A stretch of DNA of 64,000 bases from Bradysia coprophila (Eukaryota; Arthropoda; Insecta; Diptera; Sciaridae), in assembly GCF_014529535.1 (NCBI RefSeq), contig NW_023503496.1, forward strand, positions 744,001 through 808,000. Direction: 5' to 3'. Under the pieces are notes generated by a model. That model ran no database searches, was not told the origin of the DNA, and saw only the letters and a program-made list of their open reading frames with translations. Every line of letters starts with the position of its first letter. The stretch's first letter is position 1. Shown here piece after piece: positions 1-13,200 of the stretch. Made by a program: the position numbers and the translations under genes.

Positions 1-1272
1 TTGCCGCTCACATTCTCCTTTTTTCCATGCTATAGTCCTGGCTTTTGCATTTTACATGGAGCCGAAACGGTTATGTACAGCAAAGGTGGCCCCATATTAT
101 ATTGCGAGTTTGTTTTCGTATATGAAATGTAGAGCATAACGTTATTCCGTAGCTTCTTAGCTTATGCATTATCACAGTCTTCGTTTAGTCTCCAGCCGGA
201 CAAGTCGGTCGGGTGTGTCATGCCGATATAAAAATTGACTTGTTATCCTTTTTCCAATAAATATGTTAAGTGCACTGGACACACGAAAAAAAAATTGTTA
301 CCGTTGTGTCGTCGATGACTTAATGTCGTTGCAAAGTGTTCGATGAAATTTTTATACGTTTCCATAAAATTTGAATTGCATGTCAATGTGCGACACACAC
401 ATACGAAAAAGAAAACTATTTTCGCAAGAAGAAAAACCTCAGTTTGTTCTAATGATTCGTATACATAGACACAAACATACACACACACTACACAGTTTGA
501 TAAGAAAAGCACAGAGTGAGAGAAAAATTTCGGTGTAAGTTAATAAACGGCACATTAGAAAATTACTTCGGAATATTTTCCGTGAATGGTGATGTGGTAG
601 GGTTGTTTACAAAATAAAAAAAAAAGAAGAACAAGAAAAACGAAAAACGAGTGAGTGGTTTTTCCTATGCGAAAATTGCGTGGAAATTCCATTTGTTGTG
701 TATATTGTTATGATGATGATGTGCCGAATAAAAAAGAAGAAAAAGTAAAAATAATCAATGGCCAAAGGATTAACCTGAATAAATGAAACACGTTGAACAA
801 TGAATTTTGGTTGGTAGGTTATGTTGCCCGATTACGGTTTTGTAATTTTCGAATTTTGTTCACGGGGGGGAAGTCGATGCCTAGTCGGAAGAAAATCATT
901 AATTATTTTTGTTTTGTTTACCTTTAATCATAGGTTTGTTGGGTGGTATTGATCACTCTCGACCTACAATTTCTCGTCCTATTAATAGAAGAAAAAGCCA
1001 ATTTTTATGGAGCGAACATTTTCGGTTAACCGACGAATTTAGGCAAACAATTCACCTCCAACCTTTGATTTAATGTCTAAAAATGTGGAGAAACCCTAAC
1101 GTTTCAATCATTAACATTTATTAATTGACAATCTTGTCAGTATCAGAATGAATGGACTCGAAAGAAAAATGCCAAGCTACGCCCGAAAGACGGCTATCCA
1201 GGTAGAAAAATATTTCGAAAAAAAAACCGAAACTCCTAGATCTCCTTTTGTAATGCTTATTGGGTGTCCATT

Positions 1273-1446
1273 ATGCTCAAAACAAACGAGGCATTGAAAA
1301 CGTGTTTTGGTCCTAGTTTTCATTGACAGATGCAGCAATCGCGATTTTGAATAGAAAAAGTTCTAACTTCATTTGACAGTTTCGAAAATTTCGTCATGAA
1401 AAATAGGACCAAAACACGTTTTCAATGCCTCGTTTGTTTTGAGCAT
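1273..1446. repeat. Fold-back repeat with perfect 43-bp arms
   Basis: The arm at 1273-1315 is the exact reverse complement of the arm ending at 1446, around an 87-bp loop. The arms contain ATGCTCAAAACAAACGAGG. A diverged relative lies at 22692-22810, so this is a dispersed family and probably a MITE. Confidence 0.8.
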
Positions 1447-4129
1447 TAACTTTTTGTAGAATTTGGCTGGAAAAGTAGCTGCTTAAGAAAGAATTTCGGA
1501 CTTTCCATTATGAATTTTGCCCGCACTTACGATGAATACAGTTGACGAAAGACAGATACATTTAACGACAATTGGTTTTTTATAAATGTCACTGAGTTCT
1601 GAAAACCTGCAGCGCAACTAAAACAGATAAATTTACGCTACAATTGGGCTCCAGTATATAGGAATTTCATATAAAGCCAAACCTCGTTTTAATCATATTT
1701 GGTGAACTGTCCTTCTTACTTTTATAGCACTCCTTGTGGCCTCACACTTATAGTCAAGTATGCAACCAGTCAGTGAGATTCTCATACATTTTTCCACACG
1801 AGCTGAAAATTTTGACAGATGACCCATACTTTATCTGTCGAAATTTCATTTTACCGACGGGTTGAAAACTTAGAGCGCGTACAGCAATTGTTTTTCGTTA
1901 AGTGACAACTGTCAAAGTTCACAATCCGTCTCTCTACTCTGTCAAGAGTTCGTTCAGCAACTCTTCGTTAAGTTTCACTGGTGACGATTATGACACTTCT
2001 TTCATATAAAATATGTCAAAATCTTCACTTTGTGTAACGAATTTTTAGTTCCTGAACGAGCTCCAATGTCTGCGGCATGGGTAGCCTTGTTAAAACTGTC
2101 AAAAATTCGCTTGTGAATGTTGACGAATAGGACAGCATTATTCGTAAACAAAAGAAAAAGTTGACGAAAAGAGATGAATTTAACGACGATTGCATGAAAT
2201 GTCAATCGGGAAATCTTTGGTCAACATTTCTTCTTGTGCTACTTCCAGTCATAGTTAAATAAATGAAGTAAAAAATTTTCCACCGATCTATTGAACATAC
2301 TAACATACATGAATGAAAGGTAGTTACTTATGCGATAACTTCAGATCAATCAGACCCATTCCCTGTGACACTCTACTTCCCTTTAATTCTGTCATAAGTT
2401 ATGTCCCTTCTCTCAACTGTGTTACAATGGTTTTCTTGAAAATCACCAAAATCAATGGACTAAAATAAATGTAAAGATGGGACGTGTCACATTAGTGAGT
2501 CATAAGAAAAATGAAATATAATTTACGTTTCTAATAGTCTTACAATTCGAAACGGACCTAAACGAATGAAATTTCATTTTTCTTATGATTTCCTAATTTG
2601 ACACGTCTCTTTTCTGCATTTAACTATTTAACAGAACTGGAAAACGAGCAACATACTTGAGCTCAATTCATGTATCATGTATTCATGGGCCAAGTATCAA
2701 ATCAGATCAATGCCTCAAAACCAGTCCGACAACGTTGACTCCCATAAATTAATTGTAACTAATCCCGAGAAGCATCCCTCCTCACTGTTTCCTTAAAATA
2801 ATACGTAAACGCCGAGGTTATTATCCTCGTTCGCCCGTACATGTTACCAAATCGAAACTAAGTTTGAGGCATTGAAAGGAAACAAATTCCCGAAGTTTTA
2901 CGGTTTGGATGAAAGTTTTGTTCCGTATTTTCAGCAGCTTATAAGGGCTCACACGGTCGTGCTGTCTCTACATTCATGAAATTTCCTGTCTTAAGCATAT
3001 ACTTACATGCCACATGCCGATACATAAATGTATAATAGTTTCCATATCCATCACAAAACTACGATATAGCAAAACGAAAACTTACACACCGCACTAAATT
3101 CTAATCCAACCGTATCGATCGCTCATACCGCCAAAAAACAATGTGGCACTTTGTGCAATGCTCTAACTGAATATAATACCTCCACTACTCTGGCTCTGGG
3201 TGGGAATTTCGTATTTTATGTACACTTCACCAAGATGAACTAGCTGCATTGATTTTTAAATGGGTGAGCGCAAAAAGCATATCGATTACGTCATGGGCGT
3301 GGGGAATTTTTTTTTTTTGCTTTTTTCTTGTTCAAATGGAAACCATACAAATGTTCAACACTTACACATACACACAACCAGCCGTGGTACCCATGATGAG
3401 TATATGGTGTGGTGTATGTATAGAAAAAATAAATTGTGGAAAAGGGAATGTGAAATCGATAAATAATAGGGTTTTCTGCTGTTGGATAAGATTTATTTAA
3501 GGTACATATCTAGTGTGTTATCTATGTACAGTATACATACAATGTCGAGGTGTTGTTATATCAAAAATATTGCTCTCGAAATTGGCTAGGTATTTGTCAC
3601 TAGAGTGTTGCAGTGCAGAATGGTGTTGCATCTGATCTGAGAAGATTGAATATATGATGATGAATCTGTGTAACACATCGCTTCGTTGAGAGATATTTTA
3701 TTCTTAATCTGTTAAGTTACCGAAAATTTTTGAAAATTCAACAAAGTCGGGTACTGAACTTACAGGTTACAAGAATAACTTTTCCGAGTGATATTCGGAG
3801 CTTTAAGCCGGAAACGCACGAGCAATTTTGCGTTGATGGGATCGATAATTATCACACAGATTGATACCATCACCAATTAGGCTGCAATTTCAATTGTATT
3901 CACCATACTCACCACAGGTTTTGGGTTGTCGGGTTTCAAAAATGTATTTCGGGTCGGGACGAGTTTAACTTTCAATGGGTGTTGGGTCATTGGTTTTCGA
4001 AACTACTCGCTCATAATTGTGGAGCTAACGATATCAACAGGACTTTTCTAGTGGTGAAATACTTTTCCAACATCCAGGCTATCATATTCAACGGACTCCA
4101 TCAGTTCTATAGAAATTTTTTGTGTTTAT

Positions 4130-4660
4130 TGGCACTTTAGGTGCAAGCTGGCAACATTATTAGCAAAGGTCACGATGCGACAAAAATATATGGAAAAATT
4201 AGAATATATTTTCATAGAACATTGACGCCATCTACAGTCTATGAGAAGTGTCAATTGACACTTGAAGTGCAAGCTGGCAACACTATTTAGCAAAGATACG
4301 TCGAAGATAGATGGAAAATGAGAGACATGACAACTCGTGAGTGACCTTTCCAAGGTAGATATAGTGTGGAGATGATGCCATTCAGACGCGCCGCTTACAT
4401 AAGTTCGATGCCAGTGACATCTTTTTTTTTAAATGGTTGACTACGATTTACTTGAGCTTCACAAAATATTTTCGCTATCTCACAACAGATGGCCCCACTT
4501 TCTATTCCATTTTTTTGCTTTTAACGAAGGGATGAGATGGCGTTCGTATCAAACTTTCATGCCACCGCACATCTGATTCGGTTATATATGACATTACCTC
4601 CACACTATATTTACCTTGGATCTTTCCTCATCATGTCCGGAGCGATAGCGGAGGACTTGA
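4130..4660 (+). repeat. Dispersed MITE-like repeat, copy A
   Basis: Blocks here reappear in reverse orientation at about 25235-25745. They include AAGCTGGCAACA with a following TTAGCAAAG, and a block around 4500-4610 containing GGGATGAGATGGCGTTCG. The order of blocks agrees with one inverted copy. No coding potential is apparent. Confidence 0.65.
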
Positions 4661-4929
4661 CGCAGTCTAACTTCCAAAAAAAGAACGAAGAAATTTTTTT
4701 GAGACGCGGCAACTATATATAGGCGAGAATTTAAGTTTCTTTCCTTTGGCCTGTATCACCACAAATCCTATTCTATCTTATTCAAATACGAGCAAAACGA
4801 GCTATCACTCGACTATGTAGCTTTAAAATTACCGGAGATACATCGTTTTGAAATTGGTCATTTTGATAGAAAATGCACCAAATTAACGTTTTCCAAACAA
4901 TCAAAATCTTTCAACTTACTCTGTATGTT

Positions 4930-4991
4930 TCTATCTATCTGTCTATCTATCTATCTATCTATCTATCTGTCTATCTATCTGTCTATCTATC
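4930..4991. repeat. TCTA/TCTG tetranucleotide microsatellite
   Basis: About 15 tandem units of TCTA with interspersed TCTG are visible directly. Confidence 0.95.
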
Positions 4992-5510
4992 GACGGTCGA
5001 TCTCGGAAACTAGTCAGCCAATCTCCATGAAATTTTGCAGGAACCTCAGGGTGGGCATAAAAATGAAAATGTGATACGCCATTACCCCAGGAAAAACCAG
5101 AATTTTGTTTTATTGGCCTCGAAGTGGTTTCTGAGTGTGGTTTTCGAGGGTCGGGAACGCGTTTTCGGCTGTAGCTTAGCTGTATTGAAACCTACAGAGG
5201 TGTGCGACCCATCAAATGAAAGGTATTCGTAACACGATTCGAACAAAAAAATATTTAAAAAAATCGGGGCAGGTTCGTTTGAGCTAGAGTGATTAGAGTG
5301 ACCAAATTTTGAGCTACTCGAGCGTAGGATGAAAGGACTAATATTTTTTTGGGTTATGAAAGATAGAGAGTTACTTTCTTCGGCAAAGTCTCAGAGTTTT
5401 ACGAGTAGAACAGAGGGGCATATGTGAAAAATGTCGAAAGTTGGAAATGGGTGGGTCCATTGGGGTTTTGGAGATATTTCTTGAATGGTGGCAGATAGAG
5501 AATTACTTTC

Positions 5511-5914
5511 GTCAAATTTTCGAATTTCGTCAAATTTCGTCAAATTTTCGAATTTCATCAAATTTTCAAATTTCGTCAAATTTTCGAATTTCGTAAAATT
5601 TTCAAATTTCGTCAAATTTTCGAATTTCGAATTTCGTCAAATTTTCGAATTTCGTCAAATTTTGTCAAATTTCGTCAAATTTCGTCAAATTTTCGAATTT
5701 CGTCAAATTTCGTCAAATTTTCGAATTTCGTCAAATTTTGTCAAATTTTAAAATTTCGTCAAATTTTCGAATTTCGTCAAATTTTCGAATTTCGTCAAAT
5801 TTTCAAATTTCGTCAAATTTTCGAATTTCGTCAAATTTTCGAATTTCGTCAAATTTAGTCAAATTTTCGAATTTTGTCAAATTTCGTCAAATTTTCGAAT
5901 TTCGTCAAATTTCG
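5511..5914. repeat. Minisatellite, 17-18-bp TTTTCGAATTTCGTCAAA unit
   Basis: Roughly 400 bp of tandem, slightly variable copies of TTTTCGAATTTCGTCAAA and the shorter TTTCGTCAAA. All overlapping open frames (SNFRIS-like repeats) are by-products of this repeat and should not be annotated as genes. Confidence 0.95.
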
Positions 5915-7171
5915 CATGTGGCAGATAAATTTTCTTGCAGGTCTGTTCCTGAACATCTGCCACTTTGCGACGCAGATTTTTTTGGTAAAATTTTGGTTGT
6001 TTCCAGTCAAATTTTTTTTTGGTAAAAATTATTTGGCAGATGATGAGAAAACCTAAGCCAGCTTGTTTGAACTAAAATTGGGTGTAAAATTTAATTTTTG
6101 CGTAACGAAGCTGAAAGCGTCAACTCTAGCGATATCATTCATTTTAGAAATTGTATTTCAAAGACTGCGTCACACTTTTCTCGAAGAGATTTTTGTTGGG
6201 ATACTCATTTCTTCATAGAAAAGTAACGCCCTCTACAGTGCAGCTCGACTGCCAATATACATACTTTGGCCTAATGGTTAAAAGTAAAGTTAACCAGGCA
6301 AGAGCAGTCGATTGGACGAGGGACCTGAATGCAAAAGTAGGATTTTGATTTTGATGCAAAACGCTTACTAATACAAATACATGAAACGAATACGTAAACC
6401 AGTGCAACGGGATTCAGGTCACTCCTTTGATTGTATGTACGTCCTCAACTCCTGCCTGGGTTACTTTTCTCTGTTCTCATTAAACTTTGTGTGTATTTGT
6501 CAAATTAAGACTGTTTTCTGTTGCGTATGTTATTTAGGGCTATCAAGGGTTATAAAAGCCTTTAGCACAAATTTTCTGTTGTCAGTTTGACATGTGTAGA
6601 AGCTTTAAGAAATCGCGTAAACTTCTTGAAGTTTATCATTTCTCGGGAAAGTTAAGTTTTATGAATATTCGTGGCCGCTACGTGTGAGCGTGCAAATTTT
6701 GACAGATGGCCTATAGATTTTGTGTCAGAATTTCATTTCACCGCCTGGTTGTGATTTGGCAATACTATCTCTAGCAAACGAATTCTCAGCTCTATGTGCC
6801 AAATTCACACCTTATTTCTTTGTATTCTTTGCTATTCTACATTTTGACTGACTACGCTGTGATGTGCGTGCAAGTTCCAAAGGCTGTACTTGATTCTGTC
6901 ACCACCTTAATAAAAGTAGTTTGGTTGCTAGAGAGAGCATTGGATTTGGGCTTTAATGACAACCCTATCAGGTACCCGAGTAGCTTTTAGAATAAGTGGA
7001 TCGAGTCAGTTGCCATTATGATATGTAGCCGAATGTAATGACTGACTCTTGTCCGAAATCCAATTCAATCACAAAATCGTAATCGTAATAATCCACAACA
7101 CAGATCAACACCTGAACTGACTACGCAGACACTTTGAATTCGGAAAAATAAATAAAATTCGTTAGAACTAA

Positions 7172-7207
7172 ATGCTTGCGAATAAACGCAATGGATTGTT
7201 GTGGTAA
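7172..7207 (+). promoter_or_regulatory. Upstream ORF overlapping the start of the five-exon gene
   Basis: An ATG at 7172 opens an 11-codon frame that stops at 7207. It overlaps the main start at 7191 in another frame. If the transcript begins upstream of 7172, ribosomes must read past or reinitiate after this uORF. The main ATG has a purine at -3 and G at +4. A regulatory role is inference only. Confidence 0.35.
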
Positions 7208-10200
7208 CTACCCAGACTACAGACATTCAGCTGGTGGTGGGGTGTTATCACCCTATCATCCATACAATCAACAAAGTGCAATGAGATATCCACAAGCCGC
7301 AATATTTCACAACGGAGGTGTACGACCGCCAAATATCTACGACAGTTACGACCGTTTCGGCTATCAGCCGTCGTCGTACAACCCAAATTACAATGGCAGT
7401 ATGTTTGCGTACAACCAAACGAATGCTCGTGATAATAGTTTTTATGGCCATCACCATCCGTATGATAGTTTTCGTATAGCACCTGCATATCCATATCACC
7501 ATCATCATCACAACAGTCGCGAACACTACAATCCCGATGTTATGTATGGCAGTTCTCGCAGCGGATACGTTATGCGAGATACGCTACCATCAACATATCC
7601 ATATTTGGCGACAAGAAATGTCGGAGAATATCCATACCATCATCATAGCGGTGGTGTGCCAAGAGAATTCTACCAAACATCTCATCACAATTTGCCAAAC
7701 AATGTCGATACAGCGGGTGCACATCATGCGACTGAATCAATATACGGAGAGTATCCAGCTATGTCAGCCAGCCAATTCGCAAATGGGTCGAATGGTTTCA
7801 CATCAAATTCGAATGCAACAGGTAAGTTTTGTTGGTTAATTGAGAAAGCTTTCGTATGGATGGGAAATAAGTTTTGGTTTTTGTTGTTGCGGTGGCGAAA
7901 TCTATTCGAGTGCGTGTGTGGTAGGGAAATTTGGTTTTTCTTTAATGGTTTTAAAGCCGAGATGAACGAACAAAATTCTTCGGAGTTAAGCATTTAGGGA
8001 AAATGTGAATTTCTTTGATCGAATTTGCGAATATAAAACTCAGTTGACTTTAGATGAACCAAAGTAGCCACGATCGGCATAACTAGTATATGTACACCTA
8101 GTCGTCGAGAAAACACGCGTGACTGTTAGTGCACCTTATAGAATCTATTAAAAAGGAAAAAAAAGGCAAAAATTAACTTTATTGTTTACCCCATCCGAAA
8201 GTTGACCATTACATAGCAGTTTGCCCCCTGCGAAAGCGTTCCATTACATGAAAAAAAATGTCGGTTCATTTTACCATTTTACGTGAATTCCTTTGTGATA
8301 TTCAGTTTTCGCTTCGAGCAGGAAATAATCCAAAATACATTGGCTCTTGCCACGTAATTCATTAATTAGAGCACTACCTTGTGATACTCGCAAACTCACT
8401 CATGTGTTTCTGAGCAACAAGTTTTGATAGCTGTCTTTTCGATTAGGCTCGGAATCGGTCGACCGCGGTCAAAAAAGTGACTGAACCTGAATTTATGAAA
8501 CCTGTCAGGTCAGGTTTCAGGTTGACCTGAATTCTTCATACAAATTTTCAGGTCAACCTGTCAGGTTTCAGGTCAGGTCAGACCTGATACTTCTAATCAG
8601 TTTTCAGGTAAAACCAGGTCAAGTCAAAGTTGATTGAATCAGATTCAGGTCGAAACAGGTTCAGGTATTTTCAGATCAGGTTTAGGTAAATCTGACCTGT
8701 TTCGAGCCTTACTTTTCGAAAAATGTAGTTGTAAAACCGCGTCTTCGGCTGGGATCCTCGGATATACACTTGTCGAAATGCGGTTACTCCTGTGTGTGCG
8801 CTTCTATCGACTGTTACCTCATGTTATGAATTACTTTCTCACAACGCCGGCGGGAAAATAGTCATTTTCTCCCCTCCGTTGAGCACAATTCAGGTTTTTT
8901 TTACCTCGTACAACCTTGACCTCTCACGCTATTTGAGCGCTCTAACGCTCGAAACTGAAGGTAATGCGCAGTTGCACACGGATCCCTACTTTCAGATGAA
9001 TTTAATTTCGATATGTTGCACATATATTGAATTCGTTTGCGTCGTCAAGTTGCGGTTATTAGTGATTCCACACAAACTTAGCAGGTGTAACAACATTAGC
9101 CACAAGAAAACATGACGATAAGAACATTACAAAAATTAATTCACCTGAAAGTCTGGATCCGAAATCGAAGGATGTTGCAATGTATGTCTGTCACTTAAAG
9201 CCCGAAAACCCATGAGCAATTTTGTGTTGCTAAGATGGACAATTACGCTACAGTTTCCATTGTAACTAAAAGTGTAGCATACGTTAAACAATGGAAAAGG
9301 AAACATAATTGTCGATCTCAGCAAATTCGAATTGCCCGTGTGTTTTTCTCTTAAAGTGTGACGGGTATGTTCATTGATTTTGTGACACAGGCATGAGCGC
9401 CGCCGAAAATAAGCCGCCGATTAAGCCGCCGCCGGCCATTTTTGAGCAAGCCGCGCCGCAGCCGAGCCGGTGCCAAAAACACGGCTCAAGCCGGCTTGAA
9501 ACGGTTGGAAAATGAAATAAAGATTTCGAAAGGTGAATGGGTGAAATAATTTTGAAAACCGAGATTCCTGTTGATCCTAAGCAGCTCAAGTACTTTTTGA
9601 ATTTTTTTTACAAAATTAAGAAAATTTTGAAATTTTTTTTGAATTTTCATGAATTTTCCAGAATGGTATATTACGTCCTCGCTTCTAAGTTTGTTGTTTT
9701 GGCAAGTATGACCTTTGCGGAACGAGCTGAAGACGCACAATCAGTTAATTCACAAATTTGAGAACCCTTTATCGATCTTTGCGAATTTTCTCGATTTTTT
9801 TTTTCTTTTCAATTTTACTTGATTTTCGTGAGCTTTCGATTTCTTATCGAAAAACAATTTTCTTAATGAGTTAAATGAGTGTACCGGAGCATGATTTTCA
9901 TTTAGTTCAAGTTTTGAGGCAATAAAACTTGACGTGTTAGTGAACCTTAGACTTAGAGACTTGCTTGTAACAAGACCAGTTCCACTTGCACTTTGAACAA
10001 CCTAATCTACCTACATTTTCGCTTTCCGTACAATTTCATTTTCATGCTTACTAGTTCATTTTCCATGAATTTATCTAAACGTTTTTATTTTGAAAAAAAG
10101 TTAAAGGGAACCTCCAGCCGAGCCGTTTTAAGCCGGCTCAAGCCGACTTTTTCGCCGCCGCCGAGAAATTTTTTTCGGCTAGCCGCCGCCGAGGTTTCTC

Positions 10201-13200
10201 CGTCGGCGTTCATGCCTGTTGTGACATTGCTCCAAAAGTTACTCCAGATGATTGACAAGTTTACCGTTGAGTGAACGGAACAACGTTCCGAAGGAATTAC
10301 CAAACTTTCTTCTTCTTTAAACGAAAGGGAGTCAACTTTACTGATTACATTTTAATGATATCGTAAAATGTATATCGTCGTAATGCACTGGCATGTTCAA
10401 TCCACTACACAACGAGACTCTCTTACCTGCCAACGAAAACATTAATTTCGTATGGCTGAACGAGTTTGTTGATATTTTTCCGACTGACATTCGTGAGACA
10501 TAAAAAGCTTCATTAATGATAACATTAAATTGCCATTCCCTTTTACGACATTACGGGTAATCATCCTAATTTCTTAATAAATTAAATTTATCGCATTGAT
10601 TGGTAGTTAAGCCTGTGGTAACAACACTGATATGAACGGCTTTTATTGCACGTGTAATAACGTACCCGAAATGCTATCCATTCGGAATTAATTACATGTT
10701 TCGATTATGGGTGTTGCAGGCGTTTAAATGTTGCGTCGACAGGTGATCTTTTTTTTCGCAGTGCACTGTGACGGTTTCCGGTTTTAAGGCAACACTTCAA
10801 AACATTTGTAAACTTTCAAATGATGATAGCAGACCTCTCGAAATTGATAAAACTAATTTGAAAATGAGAAGATTAAATTTCAGTTGTATTTGTCCATATC
10901 TCAGTTGATCATGAACCCGCAATGGTACAGTCGATGTGACGCAAGTCATTTGTGAGTTTACTGGAAAACTCGACTTACATGTCAATTATATTCGCGAAAA
11001 ACAAATAATTGAACCGACCAATGAGAGACAAGAAAGTTTCATTAAATTAAGCCAACGATTCAACGATTCAATGAAAGCAACTTAACGAGAAATTCTTGTA
11101 TCTCATTGGCCGGTGCAATTATTTTGCTAGTTTTTCAGCCAATCCACTTTAAACCTGGACGTGGAAAGAATGTTACAACTTCTGAATCTGGTACTTAGTG
11201 CTGCCATAGAAATTTTGCAGTAAGCGTTTCATCATCATTTTTACACGAAACAAACCGGAAGTGGCCCAAAACAAACCGGAAGTGGCCTGAAGTGAATTTA
11301 AACGAAACAGAAGCGGCCTAAAACGAACGGCAGATGGTCCAAAATAAACAGGAAATAGCCTAAAACGAAGCGGATGTGACCAAAAACGAACCGGAAGTTA
11401 CGTAAAACAGACTGGAAGTGGTATAAAATGAGCCGAAAGTAGCCTAAAGCGAACTGGAAATGGCCTGAAGTGACTTAAAACTAACCGGAAGTGACCTAAA
11501 ACGAACTGGAGATGTCACAAAACAAACCGGAAGTGACTTAAAACTAACCGGAAGTGACCTAAAACGAACTGAAGATGTCACAAAACAAACCGGAAATGAC
11601 CTAAAACGAAGCGGATGTGACCCAAAACGAACCGGAAGTTACGTAAAACAGACCGGAAGTGGTATAAAATGAGCCGAAAGTAGCCTAAAGCGAACTGTAA
11701 ATGGCCTGAAGTGACTTAAAACTAACCGGAAGTGACCTAAAACGAACTGGAGTTGTTACAAAACAAACCGGAAATGACCTAAAACGAAGCGGATGTGACC
11801 CAATACGAACCGGAAGTTACCTAAAACAGACCGGAAGTGACATAAAACGAACCGGATGTGGTCTAAAATGAGCGTAAAGTGGCATAAAACGAACCAGAAG
11901 TAATCGGATATAAACTGGAAGTATTTACTCAACTGGAAATAGACACAAACTACTTCAGAAACCAATATAAATGTAACGCAAATCGACAAGTCAACTTCTA
12001 AAGGTTTCGTTGTCGTGTAAATTGGAATTTTCAGAGTCAAAACAACTCACTCATAGAATACTTTCCATATTATCACTACGCCAGTAAAGCTCTTTGGTTT
12101 TTTATGGAAGTAAGCTTTAGACTTGCATCACAATGCCACCTTGAATGGGTTTACGATGTATCTAACGTGGACGCCAATTCGTTAATCTTATCTTTTGTTA
12201 TTAATAAAAGTAGCAGATAATCTTAACAAAGACCGAATTCACCATCGACAATACGTGAAAAGAGTCAAGACGCTTCTTTCGTTCAGCAAGCATGTTCATA
12301 CGGCTGCTATCACTTGCATTGATACTATTTTCATTAACGAATAAATTCGTTGAAACGGCGCGCTGTGCCTACGGTGAATATTCTGGTGATCCTTATGACT
12401 GCAATGCATACTATCAATGCAGCAATGGCGAATGGATTCACAGACGATGTCCAAGGACATTACACTGGCACCAAGAGCTTTTAAAGTGCAATTGGCCCCG
12501 ATACGCAAACTGCGATTTGGATAAGACAACTAGTACGATTCCGACACAACCAACGACGACAACCCAAACAACTACTTTACCACCAACAACGTCTACCACA
12601 CCAATAACACCTTCACCCACGACCATTCCACCAACTCCCACTGCACCATCAACAACTACTTTGGGACCTCCGACTCCAACTGGACCGCCGCCACCGACTA
12701 CTACTGACTCAACTTCTATTGGACCGCCAATTCCAACAGAACCGACTTCTACTTCCACCGAACCACCTCTGGAACCACCAACACCATCGCCGTCACAACC
12801 AACAACAACGCAGCAACCGACACAAACAGCACCACCTCTAGAACCGCCTACACCAGCGTATCGGAAAAAGTTATCTTTAGTGTCTGATGAGCTTATCCAA
12901 TCGAATTAAACGAAACGTTTTATAGTTCATGACAAGTGCGAATCGATCTTGTGAATTTTTGAACATAAGTATTAGCACCTGCCTACGTCCAGGAGTATCT
13001 TTAAAACCAGCTATTGGATAGATGATATTCTAATAGAAGGATTATTTGCGGTGAGGATAAATGTCAGTGAAGTTCGCACTGTAATACCATCTTACGTTGT
13101 GACACCACAAGAAACCGTACGTAACAGGAAAGGGCCATTAGTTTTATCTAAATTCATCGTCTTAGTCCTCATAATATTTCGCTTATATTTCATTGGCAAA

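Larger units (their letters stand above)
1..7190. other. Gene-free, repeat-bearing upstream region
   Basis: No reading frame here looks like a conserved protein, and the longest open frames fall in low-complexity or repeat sequence. The interval holds a fold-back repeat (1273-1446), copies of a TTTTGACAGATG-containing dispersed palindrome (about 1766-1862 and 6685-6750), a MITE-like block (4130-4660), a TCTA microsatellite and an 18-bp minisatellite. The part nearest 7190 should include the promoter and 5' UTR of the next gene, but I see no convincing TATA box. Confidence 0.6.

Noticed and set aside
5391-6056. SNFRISSNF-type ORFs
   Set aside because: Produced by the TTTTCGAATTTCGTCAAA minisatellite.
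7822-7997. Extension of exon 1 of the five-exon gene to the stop at 7997
   Set aside because: The exon meets a GTAAGT donor at 7822 and exon 2 continues the frame exactly; the extension has no protein-like composition.
11756-12040. Minus-strand FVLGHFRFVLCHF repeat frame
   Set aside because: Antisense reading of the ACCGGAAGT minisatellite, with no other support.
12438-12758. Antisense Val/Gly-rich 106-residue frame
   Set aside because: Shadow of the Thr/Pro mucin region of the CBM14 gene.
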